DNA of 64,000 bases from Deinandra increscens subsp. villosa (GCA_039602395.1 JBCNJP010000019.1:3164708-3228707); one strand, 5' to 3'. Shown: positions 36,001 to 47,967, counted from the stretch's first letter. Numbers and translations: made by a program. The notes: a model not told the origin generated them from the letters alone.

Positions 36001-36500
36001 NNNNNNNNNNNNNNNNNNNNNNNNNNNNNNNNNNNNNNNNNNNNNNNNNNNNNNNNNNNNNNNNNNNNNNNNNNNNNNNNNNNNNNNNNNNNNNNNNNNN
36101 NNNNNNNNNNNNNNNNNNNNNNNNNNNNNNNNNNNNNNNNNNNNNNNNNNNNNNNNNNNNNNNNNNNNNNNNNNNNNNNNNNNNNNNNNNNNNNNNNNNN
36201 NNNNNNNNNNNNNNNNNNNNNNNNNNNNNNNNNNNNNNNNNNNNNNNNNNNNNNNNNNNNNNNNNNNNNNNNNNNNNNNNNNNNNNNNNNNNNNNNNNNN
36301 NNNNNNNNNNNNNNNNNNNNNNNNNNNNNNNNNNNNNNNNNNNNNNNNNNNNNNNNNNNNNNNNNNNNNNNNNNNNNNNNNNNNNNNNNNNNNNNNNNNN
36401 NNNNNNNNNNNNNNNNNNNNNNNNNNNNNNNNNNNNNNNNNNNNNNNNNNNNNNNNNNNNNNNNNNNNNNNNNNNNNNNNNNNNNNNNNNNNNNNNNNNN
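36001..36500. other. assembly gap, 500 N
   Basis: Exactly 500 undetermined bases, so probably a placeholder length. It lies between a MITE end and the presumed solo LTR, and probably hides the continuation of the FAR1-like gene. Confidence 1.
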
Positions 36501-36503
36501 AGG

Positions 36504-39500
36504 TGTCACACCCCGATGTTTCGGATTACGTGGGCGTATGACGTCATGGGGTCATAGTCGTGGATACAAAGAACGACGTCTAACTGTTTCGTTTACGTTT
36601 GAAAACCAAGTATGTTATCAAAGTTGCAGCGGATTATATAAAAGATAACATTGTTTTACAATACTGAATCGAGAACGTTATGATAAGAAATACAATTGTT
36701 CATGATTTATTTAGACAGTAAAAGGTGACCATGACTCCATTCCTATTGCAGGCCCTTTTGTTTGACAGACTTCCCATTTGCACACCGAGAGCGATCTTAG
36801 TTACCTGAGAAATACATGAGTTTGAAAAAGAAGGTCAACATAATGTTGGTGAGTTCACAGGTTTGAGTCTTTACAAAATGTATTTGTAAAACGTTTGATG
36901 ATATACAAGATATTATAAAGGTTACTCGTTGTTGCATTGATCTACTTGTTCCTTGATTTCAAACACTAACAGACTTACCCATCGATGGTAACTTCCCCTA
37001 AGAAATACCAATGGCAAAGAATAACTGACATGTACCCCCAGACTTGTTACGCGTGTGTCAGAACTGGAGCGACCAGATAGGGCAGGGTTGTCAACCCAAA
37101 TAGATCTATTCACTAGTCATCGTTTCGTTACGGAACTAATTGAAATCAATTGATGATGGGATTTGTAGCAATATGTTATTAGCAAATTACTATGAAGGGG
37201 TATGAAAGAACAGATAATCAATAGCGTAACAGTAATACCATAATATCAAGTAAAAAGATTTGTTTGATCATGATTTCTCCCCCAAAAGTATAAAACAGTT
37301 TATAAAGGAAAGGGGCCGTGAAACTCACGTTGTATATATCTGGAAAATATATGAAGTTTAATGTTTCATGTATTTCTCCCCCATAGTTAAAACAGTAAAG
37401 GAAAAGGGGCCGTGAAACTCACTTGATTAAGGTGATGATGAAAGCTGTAGCGCTCTGGACGTAGCTAGTAAACCGTGTCCTAGTAATAATTAATAAGACG
37501 GTTTTAAGGTACTGTTTCAGTTGGATAATGTTCCGCTACCCAAATGATCCTGGTCGAGTCTTGACATAATATTCCCGTTTGTATTGTTTGAAAAGTCCGT
37601 TTGGAATATTTATCGTTCAAATAAATATTTACGTTAATGGATATATTTATGGTCGAATAAATATATATAGCTTTGTAGAAATAATTAAAATCAAATAACT
37701 ATTTAAGATTACGAAAATATATATTCAATCAAATTTTGAACATCGAGATAAATAATAAAATATTTATTATTTGAAGTTCATGATATATATTTAAGTCCGA
37801 ATTCATTTATAGACAATGATTATATATAAGTCATAGAAATATTTATGTAAATAAATATATATAACTTATAGAAATGATATATGTCTCGAGTTATAGAAAA
37901 TATAAATCTTTATATGTTGAGAAATTTAGTCGTTGGCTTTGCCGCGATACGATACAAGTATCCGATAATTGGCCGAAATGATAATAAATATTTAGCTCCG
38001 TAAATATTATTATGTTGATGATATCTCTCAAATAGTTTTTCTAAATTATATTTAGAAAATAATATTTAATAATAAAATATTAAGACGAGATATTTGTGTG
38101 AAGAGGTGTTGATATATTTGTCATAAATATGTTTCGTCGCATAAGTTGAAAATATAACATTTTATATTTTTTTCAGTCCAACGTTTAGAATTTATACGAT
38201 ATATATTGTTTATAATATATATATTTGACAAATAATATGATATGAAAAACTAATATTTAAATCTATTAAATATTAATAGGTTGTAATAACTTTAACTAAA
38301 TATTTCAAGTTAATAAAATGAGATCTAAAAATAGGAACACTTTAAATGTCAATAATGAGTCAAAGTGCTCGGTTATTTAGAATTACATACGTTCTATAAA
38401 AATGAACCTATTTTTATAACACATAGTCAAAATATATTTCTTTATATTTTATGTCCAATTATATATTTGTTTATATATTTTTAGTCCAACGTCTCACTTT
38501 GAGGGTCCCTGAGTCAGTTTTTATATCGTTCGATCTATAATCTTTTTAGTCCTCTCAACTATTGTTAAATATATATGGTGACACAACTTCTGAAATATTA
38601 ACGTTAGTTTAATATTTAGTACGATTCGTTCAGTTTATATATTTAGTGGGTTGAGTGTCAAGACTCGTTTTGGGGTGATTATAAATATTAAAAACGAATA
38701 ATAAAATGATTAAATTGAAAAGTATAGACTTTACCTAGCACTAGGCTAGGTGACGAACCGAAAGAGGCGAGAATATCTCCGTAGACTCGATCGAAGAATA
38801 TCGACTTTAACCGTGTTGGCTCGAAGGGTAAAACACCATTTTGCGGGCTAGTTTTCGGTGGTTTACGGTGATCGTTAGGGACAAATGTTGAGGCCGTTTA
38901 GAAGGTGGCCGGGAGTACTTTCCATCGGTGGTGATTGGGTGGCTGAACGGTGATCTGATGGTGGAGAAATAGTGGTGTAAAGTTGCCTGTTTGGACTGTT
39001 TTGTAATAAAACATAAGAAAACTCAATCCTTTTTGTTCAAATCGAAATCACGGGACTGTTTAAGTTCTTCTTTATATATATATATATACTTACGTACATA
39101 CATAGATATATATATATATATGTGTGTGTTTGAACAGGAAGAAGAGAAGTGGCGCGGGTTCACGGTGGTGGTGGTCGGAGCTGCTGGCGGCGGAGGTTGA
39201 TGATCGCGATGATGGTGGTTGTGGCGATCGGAGGTGGTGGTTGATGATGATGACAGTGGTGATGGTGGTGGGTGACGCCGATGGTAACGGTGGAAGGTGA
39301 GGGTGGTGATGTTGCGGTGGAGGTGGTGGTGGTTCGGTCGTGACAGGAGAGGAAGGGAAGGGTGACGGGTGGTGGTTGTTTGGTCGTCGGGTGGCGTCGC
39401 AAGCGGAGGAGGACGGTGGCTGCGGGTGACTCGCCGGCGAAGTGACGATGATCGGCGGGAGGTGGCGGCGAAGTAACGACCGGCTAAGGGGGTGGCGGGG

Positions 39501-40555
39501 GTGTTTGTGAATGTTTGGGTGTGTATGTTTGTGCATTTGAATGTTGTGTACCCTCATATATATATATATCGATATATGGATGGATAAGGCAGATAAGATT
39601 TCTAAATCTTAGCACCTATATTATATATATTTATATTTATTATATTTAATTACCAACCCTGGTTAGTTCGGTTTTAACCCCAGGTTAACTAGATATTTAC
39701 GTAGGGTAGTCTTTTACCGAACGTCTCGTAAAATTGTCATAATTATTATAAACGTTACTGATCGATCGGGTACTCAAGAAATAATAATCGTTAGTTAAAA
39801 CGGTTTAGATTGAGCTTATTAAATCGAGTAACGGTTAATGGGTCGGCGTGGTTCGTGTCGGGCCGGTGTTCAAGGCTTTCTCCGTTTTGGTCGCGGTCAG
39901 TCTCATAATTTCCTAAAATTATCCGTGAGTGATACGTTATACTTTTTAGGTGTTGTTTTACACGTTGGGCCGTGTTTTGGGCTTAGATGCTTTATTTTGG
40001 TTTATTGGGCCGGTCCGGGCCCAAATTAGTAAATGGCTCTTTTAAGCCAAACCGTTGCACCGTTTTGACCGAAACAAGTTTCTAAATTATTTATGAGATC
40101 ACGACATCGTTATATAATTATAATTCGTTGTGAATTTAATTATTTAGAAATATTACTTTTTATTTGCTTTATTTATTCGCGGCACCGCGTAAAGAAATAA
40201 ATAAATGATTTGATCGTTTCGGCTCGAGCTCGGATATTTCATTATTCAATCTCATAATAGATTATAACTCGAAATATTCGCTTAAGCGTTGTCGGCGTTA
40301 TTGTGATTTCTCACGACACCGGTTTAGGAAAATATAAAAGTTACTTTTTATATTTATTTTTCTTGTTGTTGAAGTTCCATCGATCTAGGATGGACCTTTT
40401 TGTTTATTATACAAACGTGGGAATTGTCAAGGTTGGACGTTTACGTGCATAGTGTTTATTAATAATATTAATAAATCAAGTCATACACATGTATATACGT
40501 ATATATATACGGTCAAAGTATAGGGTTGACCTTTGATTTTTGACGGGTTGTCACA
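36504..40555 (-). mobile_element. 4.05-kb TG...CA repeat, presumed solo LTR inserted in a FAR1-like gene
   Basis: The segment starts TGTCACACCCCGATG and ends GGGTTGTCACA, so on the minus strand it runs TGTGACAACCCG...CGGGGTGTGACA with TG...CA ends. The right flank is GCAGG (40556-40560). The left flank is AGG (36501-36503) directly after the gap, consistent with a 5-bp TSD GCAGG whose first two bases are in the gap. No gag-pol coding is seen. AT-rich, with a repeated GGGGCCGTGAAACTCAC segment at about 37312 and 37406. GGT/GGC-rich simple sequence at 39160-39480 gives a long but meaningless proline/histidine-rich frame. Length and ends fit a gypsy-type solo LTR; another TE class is not excluded. 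Confidence 0.65.
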
Positions 40556-41353
40556 GCAGGACAACAAGTTCTTTTCGATGGTCTACGACGCTTATCGTTA
40601 CATTTCTTTTTAGCATCAACAGGATCATTTAAGGTGTCAATTTTATGGAATCTTCTATGTCCTTGTTTGGAACAAACAAATTGCTTGGCTGTAACAATAG
40701 GGCCAGAATTTCTCTGAGTACTCTTTCGGACTTCAAAACCTCCAAGTTTTGCATTGGTCTTATAAAATTGCACAGCATGCTCAACACTGTCAAAAAGCAT
40801 GCCAAGTTCAGGTTTAGCAGACTGGGATACACTGGGTAAATAGTATTTCTTCCCCGTTGATGGCGATATTCGCTTACTACCAGATAACGACTGACAATTA
40901 ATAGTTTCCCCATCATTTGCACAAAATCCATCAACTTCAGCTACAAAAAAAAAAAACACAACATACTGCATACATTTACTAAAAACCTCAAAATATCATA
41001 ACAGTCACATTGACCAGCACACAAACAAACAACCAGCATAAAATTCTACCAGCATGATAACTTGAAAACCTATAAAAACGTACTGAAAAAATCCACTACA
41101 AACAGAAATCAACAATTAGTTTTTGAAAACATAAACATTAAAAAAAAACATTCTCTACTACAGAATAACCGATGAATGCTATGATCGCAGGATGTTAAAT
41201 CGATAATAAACAGAAATCAAATAAACTAATGAACATCAAACAAACATTATCTACTACAGAATAACCGATGAATGCTATGATCCAAAAAATACCTTCGGTT
41301 TCTTCCTCAGAACTGAAACTAATACTCATTGGATCAGAAGAAGAAGACGACAT
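40556..41353 (-). pseudogene. FAR1/FRS-type gene, first two exons, interrupted
   Basis: Exon 1 (41293-41353) encodes MSSSSSDPMSISFSSEEETE. Exon 2 starts at 40940 behind a polypyrimidine-TAG acceptor and joins in phase (AEVDGFC...). It carries most of the FAR1 DNA-binding domain: GMLFDSVEHAVQFYKTNAKL, GGFEVRKSTQRN, FVCSKQGHR, and SKRTCCPA where the second zinc-binding cluster (RTGC-A in relatives) should be. At 40556 the reading is cut by the long repeat. FAR1-RELATED SEQUENCE proteins derive from MULE transposases. They either regulate light-responsive genes or, in transposons, move the element. The MULE transposase and SWIM domains would lie to the left, in or beyond the gap. It could be a host FRS gene or a MULE; no MULE TIRs were noticed. 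Confidence 0.85.
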
Positions 41354-41670
41354 AGATGAACAGCGTCAAAAACACAAATTCGTCGCGAATTGATAACTGT
41401 GATTGAATTACGATCACAATAAAAACCCTAATCAATCGAAAAAGCTTGTGGATTGCTATAAGATGTGATTGATAACTCTGATTCGAAAATAAAATAAATC
41501 GCGGTATTAGAGGCATTTACCAAAACGGTAGTTACCAAAAAAAACTGAACGTGTTAAAATTACAACAATACCCCTCCGCTAAAGATCTTGAACGTGCTAC
41601 GTGTCATTGAGTTATTGGGCCGCACCGGACTTAGGCAAATGCCCAGGCCGCATTTGATCCGAGCCCTATA

Positions 41671-41849
41671 GGGTTAGGTTCAAATGATAACTTTTTATTT
41701 TGAGAACTTTTGAGAACTAAATCTCAACCACAAATTTCAGGGGGGACCACTACAATTCATGGGAGGGGGGATACATGTAATAAACATGTGGCTCAAATTA
41801 GTTCTTTTTAGTTCTCAAACCAAATTGGTTCTCAAATGATCCTCTCCCT
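41671..41849. mobile_element. (TA)n-embedded MITE, family 1 copy
   Basis: GGGTTAGGTTCAAATGATAAC start, GATCCTCTCCC end. A (TA)n tract follows on the right; the left side has only CCCTATA. Confidence 0.8.
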
Positions 41850-41870
41850 ATATATATATATATATATATA

Positions 41871-42050
41871 GGGAGAAGATCATTTGAGAACCAATTTGGT
41901 TTGAGAACTTTTGAGAACCATTCTAAGCCACTAGTTTATATATATGGAAATCCCCCCCATGAATTTGAATGCTTCCCCCCTGAAAATTAGTGGCTCAGAA
42001 TGGTTTTCAAAAGTTCTCAAAAGATAAAGTTCTCATTTGAACCTAACCCT
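41871..42050. mobile_element. (TA)n-embedded MITE, family 1 copy (inverted)
   Basis: GGGAGAAGATCATTTGAGAAC start and TTGAACCTAACCC end between two (TA)n tracts. Inverted relative to the adjacent copies. Confidence 0.82.
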
Positions 42051-42073
42051 ATATATATATATATATATATATA

Positions 42074-42253
42074 GGGTTAGGTTCAAATGAGAACTTTTTC
42101 TTATGAGAACTTTTGAGAACTAAATGTCAACCACAAATTTCAGGGGGGACCACTACAATTCATGGGAGGGGAGATACATGTAAATAAACTTGTGGCTCAA
42201 ATTAGTTCTTTTTAGTTCTCAAATCAAATTGGTTCTCAAATGATCCTCTCCCT
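42074..42253. mobile_element. (TA)n-embedded MITE, family 1 copy
   Basis: GGGTTAGGTTCAAATGAGAAC start and GATCCTCTCCC end. Left (TA)n shared with the preceding copy; right tract only TATATATA. Confidence 0.82.
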
Positions 42254-42261
42254 ATATATAA

Positions 42262-42367
42262 CTTATGGCTCATTCAAATTTATGGGGGGGATTTCCTTAT
42301 ATATAACTTGTGGCTCAGAATGGTTCTCAAAAGTTCTCAAACCCAATTGGTTCTCAAATGATCCTCT

Positions 42368-42370
<3 letters not shown>
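42262..42370. mobile_element. partial (TA)n MITE, family 1
   Basis: Only the right half of the family is present (TTGTGGCTCAGAATGG through GATCCTCTCCC), preceded by a short scrambled segment with GGGGGGATTTCC. Confidence 0.7.
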
Positions 42371-42425
<55 letters not shown>

Positions 42426-42662
42426 AAAGGATCATATAAAAACAAGATGATATTGTGAAAACAAGAAAACAAACTTAAATGAGGGTAAATCTGGAAGTAT
42501 ACATTAATTCTAAAGATTAGGGTAGGAACTCATAAGCCTTCTCCCTCCCTGACGTATGTACGCACGCTCTGAGACTAAATCATCAACTTTCTTCCTTCTC
42601 CAACATTCATTCTGAGATCTTCATTCGGATTCGTATATCCTCCAATCGCTAATATCAATCGT

Positions 42663-43066
42663 ATGAATCATTCATATGAACTTATTCTTCATAATCATCA
42701 CATTCACGATGACTCTTCCTCCAATTTCCATCAGGTAACGACATTAGACTATTGGTAAGTTTTCGAATTCCAAATGTTCATACATCTATTTTCTTTTTTC
42801 TGTTTCATGTGTGTGTAACGTTTGATTCCACACCTGAAATAGCCTTTAGAATACATGTGAATCACTACCAAAGTGTTTTGTTGTCAATAATGCACATAAG
42901 GTGTTTGTTGAAATGCCTATGAGGAAAAAAAGTATCTTGGTTATGTTTTCTTTTATCAATATTGATGATTTTGTTGTTGTATTAGATGCCTGATCAACAA
43001 AACATGGAAACATGGATCAAAAAATACGGTTCTACATATACCAATGGCGATGATGCACATGTGTAG
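42663..43066 (+). CDS. small two-exon ORF inside the 3.7-kb element
   Basis: Exon 42663-42734 begins with ATG and ends CAG before GTAACG. Exon 42986-43066 follows TTGTATTAG and continues in phase (MPDQQNMETWIKKYGSTYTN) to TAG at 43064-43066, giving 50 residues. The stop lies inside a CACATGTGTAG motif. A pyrimidine-rich leader with several CTTCTC words precedes it. I do not recognise the peptide; it may be the start of a longer ancestral gene that lost its 3' part. Function unknown. Confidence 0.3.
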
Positions 43067-45625
43067 TAATGTTTACATACGTCCGATAATACCTCACCTA
43101 AACCGCAACTTGTTATGACATTATTCAGTGAACAATATGGTATTTATTTTTATCTATAATTTTGTAAAATTTTCATACCAACGGCAAGGATGCACATGTG
43201 CAGTAATGTTGACATACACTCGATAATACCTCACCTTAACCACAGCTTGTTATGACATTATTCAGTGAACAGTATGATACATTTTTATACTACTTTTAAC
43301 TGCATTTAGCCATCTATCATTACACATTAACGTGTGTAAATTACTATTGCACATGTGCATTACTAACAGTTTTTATGTTTATTTATCGTATTGCAGGTGA
43401 CATATTAGAAAATACACACCTTCATAAGTCTATATACATGTTTTTTGGAATTTAGTGATTGGCACGCCGATTTATGAAGAAGAAATGAGAATCACTTATG
43501 GATGGTTACGGTTTGACTGAGCAAGCTTGGTTGAGTGATATGTATGTTATACGTGAAGATTGAATTCCTGGATGCTTTAGAGTTATCGCGATGTGCTGTT
43601 TGATGAAGACTACATAAAACAATTTGGAATTTTGATTTTATTGCACATGTGTATTATTGTGATGTTTTAAAACCTTTAAGTTGTTTCTTGAATGTATTGT
43701 GCCCATATGTGTTAAAGTCACTAAACAATTTGTACATTTGATGATATATTCTGCCTAGATGTGTTAAATTCAATAAACAATTCACACACTTGATTTTATT
43801 GCACATGTGTATTAATCTTTCATACTTTGTTCAGAGAACTTGTGTGGCATATCCACTACCTTTGTGTGTATCCAAAAAGTTGTAACTCAACTCGAATCCA
43901 TGTAGAGTTCATCGTAGATCCTTGCATTTCGATTTTTAATATGTAGTGCACATGTTCACTAATATGAAATTCACATTTAAGCTGAAATTCATATGTATTA
44001 TATGCATGCCACTTGTATTTCACATGTGCATTAATGTGGCATTCATATTTATGCATAAGTTCATATGTATGTTGTGCATTACAACTTTAATACACATGTG
44101 CATTAAACGTATACTTAGAGCATAAGTAGTACCCTCTTGAATATTTGTACAAATGACTCTGAATAAACAAATTACAATCATTAATAACTATATATCTGTA
44201 ACTCAACATAAAATCATCTGAACCCTCTTACAATCATATCATGATCATAACAAAAAAAAAATGAAAAAACAAGCAAACAAATAACACTTTCGTGCATTGC
44301 AACTTCTTTTGCTTCTTCTCAATTGATTGTTTTATCATCTTGTTCGTGGCTTCTATCTCATTCAACACATTTAACAAATATGCTTTCGATAACCTGCTCT
44401 TTGCGGCGTACCTCATCATTATTTTCTCCAGTTGTGCGGTATGTTTCGTGTTGTTGTTAATGAACCCGCAACCAAACCCTTTAGTTCGTCCTCTATATAC
44501 TTATAAGATATAGTCACTTGTTTTTTTTTAACTCCATTTGATTCTGAAACAAGCACAAAGCCAAAAAAAAAACATATTAACTCCACATGTATTGCATATG
44601 TGCATTAAAAATGTTTCTATGCTCCTATCATGTTAAGATTTTGTCACAATTTAATATTATTGCACATGTGTAGTAATGTTCAACAATCTCATTATTTGTA
44701 TTAGTAATGTAGTTTTAATCACATTTTAAGATTACTGCACCTGTGCACCTATATTTACAACCCTATTATTTGTAATTTACGATCATTGCACATGTGTAAT
44801 AATATTTTAAGATTAGTGCACATGTGCAATAATAAATAAAGATTGTGGCGCATGCGCAATAATCTTAACAGTTACACTATTTGTGCCATTACTGTAATTT
44901 TAATCACATTTTAAGATTACTGCAGATGTTCACCTAAATTGCCAACCACATTATTTGTAATTGAATATTATTGCACATGTGCAGTAATCTTAACATTTCT
45001 ATTATTTTTTGTCATTAATGTATTTTTAATCAGTTTTTTTAAGATTACTGCACGTGTGCACCTATATTTACTACCCTATTATTTGTAATTTAATATTATT
45101 GCACATGCACAATAACCTTAACATTTACAGTTTTTGTGTCATTACTGTATTTTTAATCACATTTTAAAATTACTGCACATGTGCCCCTATATTTACAACC
45201 ACATTATTGCAATTGAAGATTATTACACATGTGTAACAATCTTAACAGTTCCGTTATTTTTTTATCAATAATATAGCTTTAATCACTTTTTAAGATTACT
45301 GCACATGTGCACCTATATTTACAACCCTATTATTTTGTAATTTAAAATTATTGCACATGTGCAGTAAACTTAACAGTTCGATTATTTTGTGTCATTATTG
45401 TATTATTAATCACATTTTAAGATTATTGCACATGTGCACCTATATTTACAACCATATTATTTTATAGTTAAAGATTATTGCACATGTGTAGTAATCTTAA
45501 CAGTTCCATTATTTTTTGTCATTACTGTATTTTTTAATCACACTATTGCATATGTGCAATCATTTTAACATCACACCATTTTTTTTGTATCAGTTGAGTA
45601 AAATTGCATATTATTGCACATGTGC
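43045..45625. repeat. array of (T)GCACATGTGC(A) palindromes, partly a 126-bp tandem repeat
   Basis: At least 25 exact or near copies of the palindrome occur from 43055 to 45614. From about 44640 to 45640 they fall in a regular pattern: pairs about 53 and 73 bases apart, making a unit of about 126 bp with conserved flanks (ATTATTGCACATGTGCAGTAATCTTAAC and TTAAGATTACTGCACATGTGCACC, written here in separate parts of the unit). Unit starts such as 45173, 45299 and 45426 show the period. CACATGTG is a palindromic E-box-type word; binding is inference. Confidence 0.85.
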
Positions 45626-45759
45626 AAACATCTTAACATCACCACTTTGTGAATGAACAACACAATTCCAACATGTACGGACACAAATAACATCTAAAAA
45701 TCCAGTAAAATTAGGAATAATGAACTGGAAGTAGCGTGTAGAAAAACTATGTTTTACCT

Positions 45760-45888
45760 TTAAATCGCTGCAGAGTATCTTAAGAACCGCCTCCGACCTG
45801 AGATTCTTTGGTGACCGTCTTCTCTGGCGATGTCGCCGGTGTCTACTCGTTGCCTGAAATACTCGTTTGGTCGGATCGTCTTTCTCAT
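45760..45888 (-). CDS. small ORF near the right end of the 3.7-kb element, 42 aa
   Basis: Minus-strand ATG at 45888, preceded by a leader containing AAACCCTAATTC (typical of plant 5'UTRs). It encodes a basic 42-residue peptide (MRKTIRPNEYFRQR...), then TAA directly followed by AGGTAAAAC, a donor-like sequence. The codons are GC-richer than the surroundings, suggesting captured host leader/first exon. No family recognised. Confidence 0.25.
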   Translation of the reverse strand: MRKTIRPNEYFRQRVDTGDIAREDGHQRISGRRRFLRYSAAI

Positions 45889-46112
45889 TCGGTCGCCGGT
45901 GGTGTCTTTTTCTAAGAATTAGGGTTTTTTCTTCACTGGATAATTGTGTACGTTGGTGTGGATATGTGTTTTATTAACTTTTCTTATTTCCATATCTGCT
46001 CCCTCCGTGTTTTTTAGAAGGTATATTAAGGAAATTACATTTTTGGTCCCTCCTGATTAAAAAGTCTATTGTTTTCTTGTTTTCGCAATAAGAGTTGTTT
46101 TCGCAGGATCCT

Positions 46113-46155
<43 letters not shown>

Positions 46156-46158
<3 letters not shown>

Positions 46159-46337
46159 GTTCATTGTAGACACTTTCGCATGTGAAATAGCTCTTTTTCA
46201 CATGTGAAAGTTTCTAATTAATGAGAAAAAAGAAAAAAAGAAAAAAGAAAATTAATCACAACCATTAGATCAAGAGATCTAATGGTGAAAGAGGGTGTCT
46301 ACCTGTCTACACTTATGGGGTGTCTACAATGAACTTT

Positions 46338-46342
<5 letters not shown>
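46156..46342. mobile_element. (TA)n-embedded MITE, family 2 copy
   Basis: Inverted ends GGTTCATTGTAGAC and, from the right, AGTTCATTGTAGAC. Contains CACATGTGAAA words. Bounded by (TA)n on both sides. Confidence 0.8.
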
Positions 46343-46382
<40 letters not shown>

Positions 46383-46386
<4 letters not shown>

Positions 46387-46806
46387 GATGGTTACGGTGA
46401 AAACTCTCCGAGTTGAGAAAACTTTGAAAACTCTTCAAAAACGAGGTCAAAAAGTTTTTTTTTCCTTTCAATTTTTTTATGGTGATTCTTTAGGTTATAG
46501 GCTATCCATAGATGGAAAAAAAATCAAAAAAATGCCTCGGGGATTTTTTTAAAAAAAATGTAACAAGTTTTGTTGTTACATATGTAACAAACATATGTAC
46601 AGAGTGTTACATATGTAACAACACCGTTTTTTAAGATTTTTTTAAAAAATATCCCCGAGGCGTTTTTTGATTTTTTTTCACCTAGGGGTAGCCTATAACC
46701 TAAAGAATCACCATAAAAAAATTAAACGAAAAAACAAACTTTTTGAGCCCGTTTTTGAAGAGTTTTCAAAGTTTTCTCAACTCGGAGAGTTTTCATTTTA
46801 CCCTTC

Positions 46807-46810
<4 letters not shown>
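46383..46810. mobile_element. (TA)n-embedded palindromic element, family 3
   Basis: Nearly a complete palindrome. The left arm GAAAACTCTCCGAGTTGAG... returns inverted at 46755-46800, and CCTCGGGGAT/ATCCCCGAGG pair in the middle. Arms of about 180 bp around a GTTACATATGTAAC-rich centre; (TA)n on both sides. Confidence 0.85.
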
Positions 46811-46873
<63 letters not shown>

Positions 46874-46877
<4 letters not shown>

Positions 46878-47049
46878 TAGGTTCAAATGAGAACTTTTTG
46901 TTTTGAGAACTTTTGAGAACTAAATCTCAACCACACATTTCAGGGGGGACCACTACAATTCATGGGAGGAGGGATACATGTAAATAAACTTGTGGCTCAA
47001 ATTAGTTCTTTTTAGTTCTCAAACCCAGTTGGTTCTCAAATGATCATCT

Positions 47050-47053
<4 letters not shown>
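46874..47053. mobile_element. (TA)n-embedded MITE, family 1 copy
   Basis: GGGTTAGGTTCAAATGAGAAC start, GATCATCTCCC end, long (TA)n tracts on both sides. Confidence 0.83.
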
Positions 47054-47104
<51 letters not shown>

Positions 47105-47901
47105 GGGTATAGATCATGTAAAACCACATCTTTTTACGAAAACCTAAAAACTAATAGTAAAACATTTATAACTTTTTCATGCGTTCATATATATTTTTTT
47201 AAATTGCACCAATAAACCTTAGAATTATGGGTTATTTAATTTTGCTTAATTCTGCAAAAAAAAAAATTTAAAAAGTTTAACGTGTCGTCGTTTTTTTATT
47301 AGTGCACATGTGCACTAATAATAAAACTCATACATATAGTACGAGTTAATTTTTATTTTTTTTTAAATCGCACCAAATACATTATAATTTTGTTAGCTTT
47401 TCGTGGTTTTTTATTAGTGCACATGTGCACTAATAAAAAACATTTTATACGTGTCGTATACATTAATATTTAAAAAAAAAAAATTGCACCATAAATCTTA
47501 TAATTTTGTTATCTTTAACTATGAAAATAGATTTAACGTTTTAATTTTTTTTTTAATTTTATGCTACACATGTGCACTATAACAAATAATTATAGTGCAT
47601 ACGTAGAATTATCATTAGTTCTATAAATATTTTAGTGTTTTTAAATCTTTTTAACTTAAACATTGTTTTTTTTTCGCATGACAATTCTCTTTGTGTAGTA
47701 TTAATAAAAATGGTGCATATGTGTACTAATAAAAAAAATTCCAAAATATCATTTTCTTTTCCAGAATCAAAGACAATGGAATTTTAAGATTTTTTGTGCA
47801 AGTTTTATAGAAAAGTATTAACGTATGTAAAAGTTATTAATGTTTTCGTGTTAGTTTTTAGGTTTTCGTAAAGAAAAAAAAAGGAATTTTCGCAGGATTC
47901 T

Positions 47902-47908
<7 letters not shown>
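47105..47908. mobile_element. (TA)n-embedded element, family 5, related to the 3.7-kb element
   Basis: Starts GGGTATAGATCATGTAAAAC; right end reverse-complemented reads GGGTAAGAATCCTGCGAAAA. The right terminus is nearly that of the 3.7-kb element. The interior again has TTAGTGCACATGTGCACTAATAA-type palindromes (about 47300, 47418, 47565, 47712). A shorter relative of the large element. Confidence 0.75.

Positions 47909-47964
<56 letters not shown>

Positions 47965-47967
<3 letters not shown>

Larger units (their letters stand above)
42423..46117. mobile_element. 3.7-kb (TA)n-embedded element with CACATGTG palindrome array (family 4)
   Basis: Lies between two long (TA)n tracts. The ends are GGGAAAGGATCATATAAAAAC and, reverse-complemented, GGGTAAGGATCCTGCGAAAAC, the terminal pattern shared by the smaller elements in this cluster. 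The left end carries a gene-like leader and a small spliced frame pointing inward (plus). The right end carries another leader-like segment and small frame pointing inward (minus). The middle is AT-rich and crowded with TGCACATGTGCA-type palindromes. No transposase is visible, so it is a large non-autonomous element or a decayed autonomous one. Confidence 0.65.

Noticed and set aside
35961..36557. Long open frames across the N gap
   Set aside because: They are artefacts of undetermined bases being translated as X.
39090..39557. 155-codon proline/histidine/serine-rich frame
   Set aside because: It is the reverse of a GGT/GGC-rich low-complexity stretch within the presumed LTR, open in several frames; no domain.
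42240..42472. Frames with (YI)n repeats
   Set aside because: Translation of a (TA)n microsatellite; not coding.
43045..45625. CRISPR-like array
   Set aside because: Palindromes recur without unique spacers of constant length; flanks are themselves repeated, and the genome is eukaryotic.
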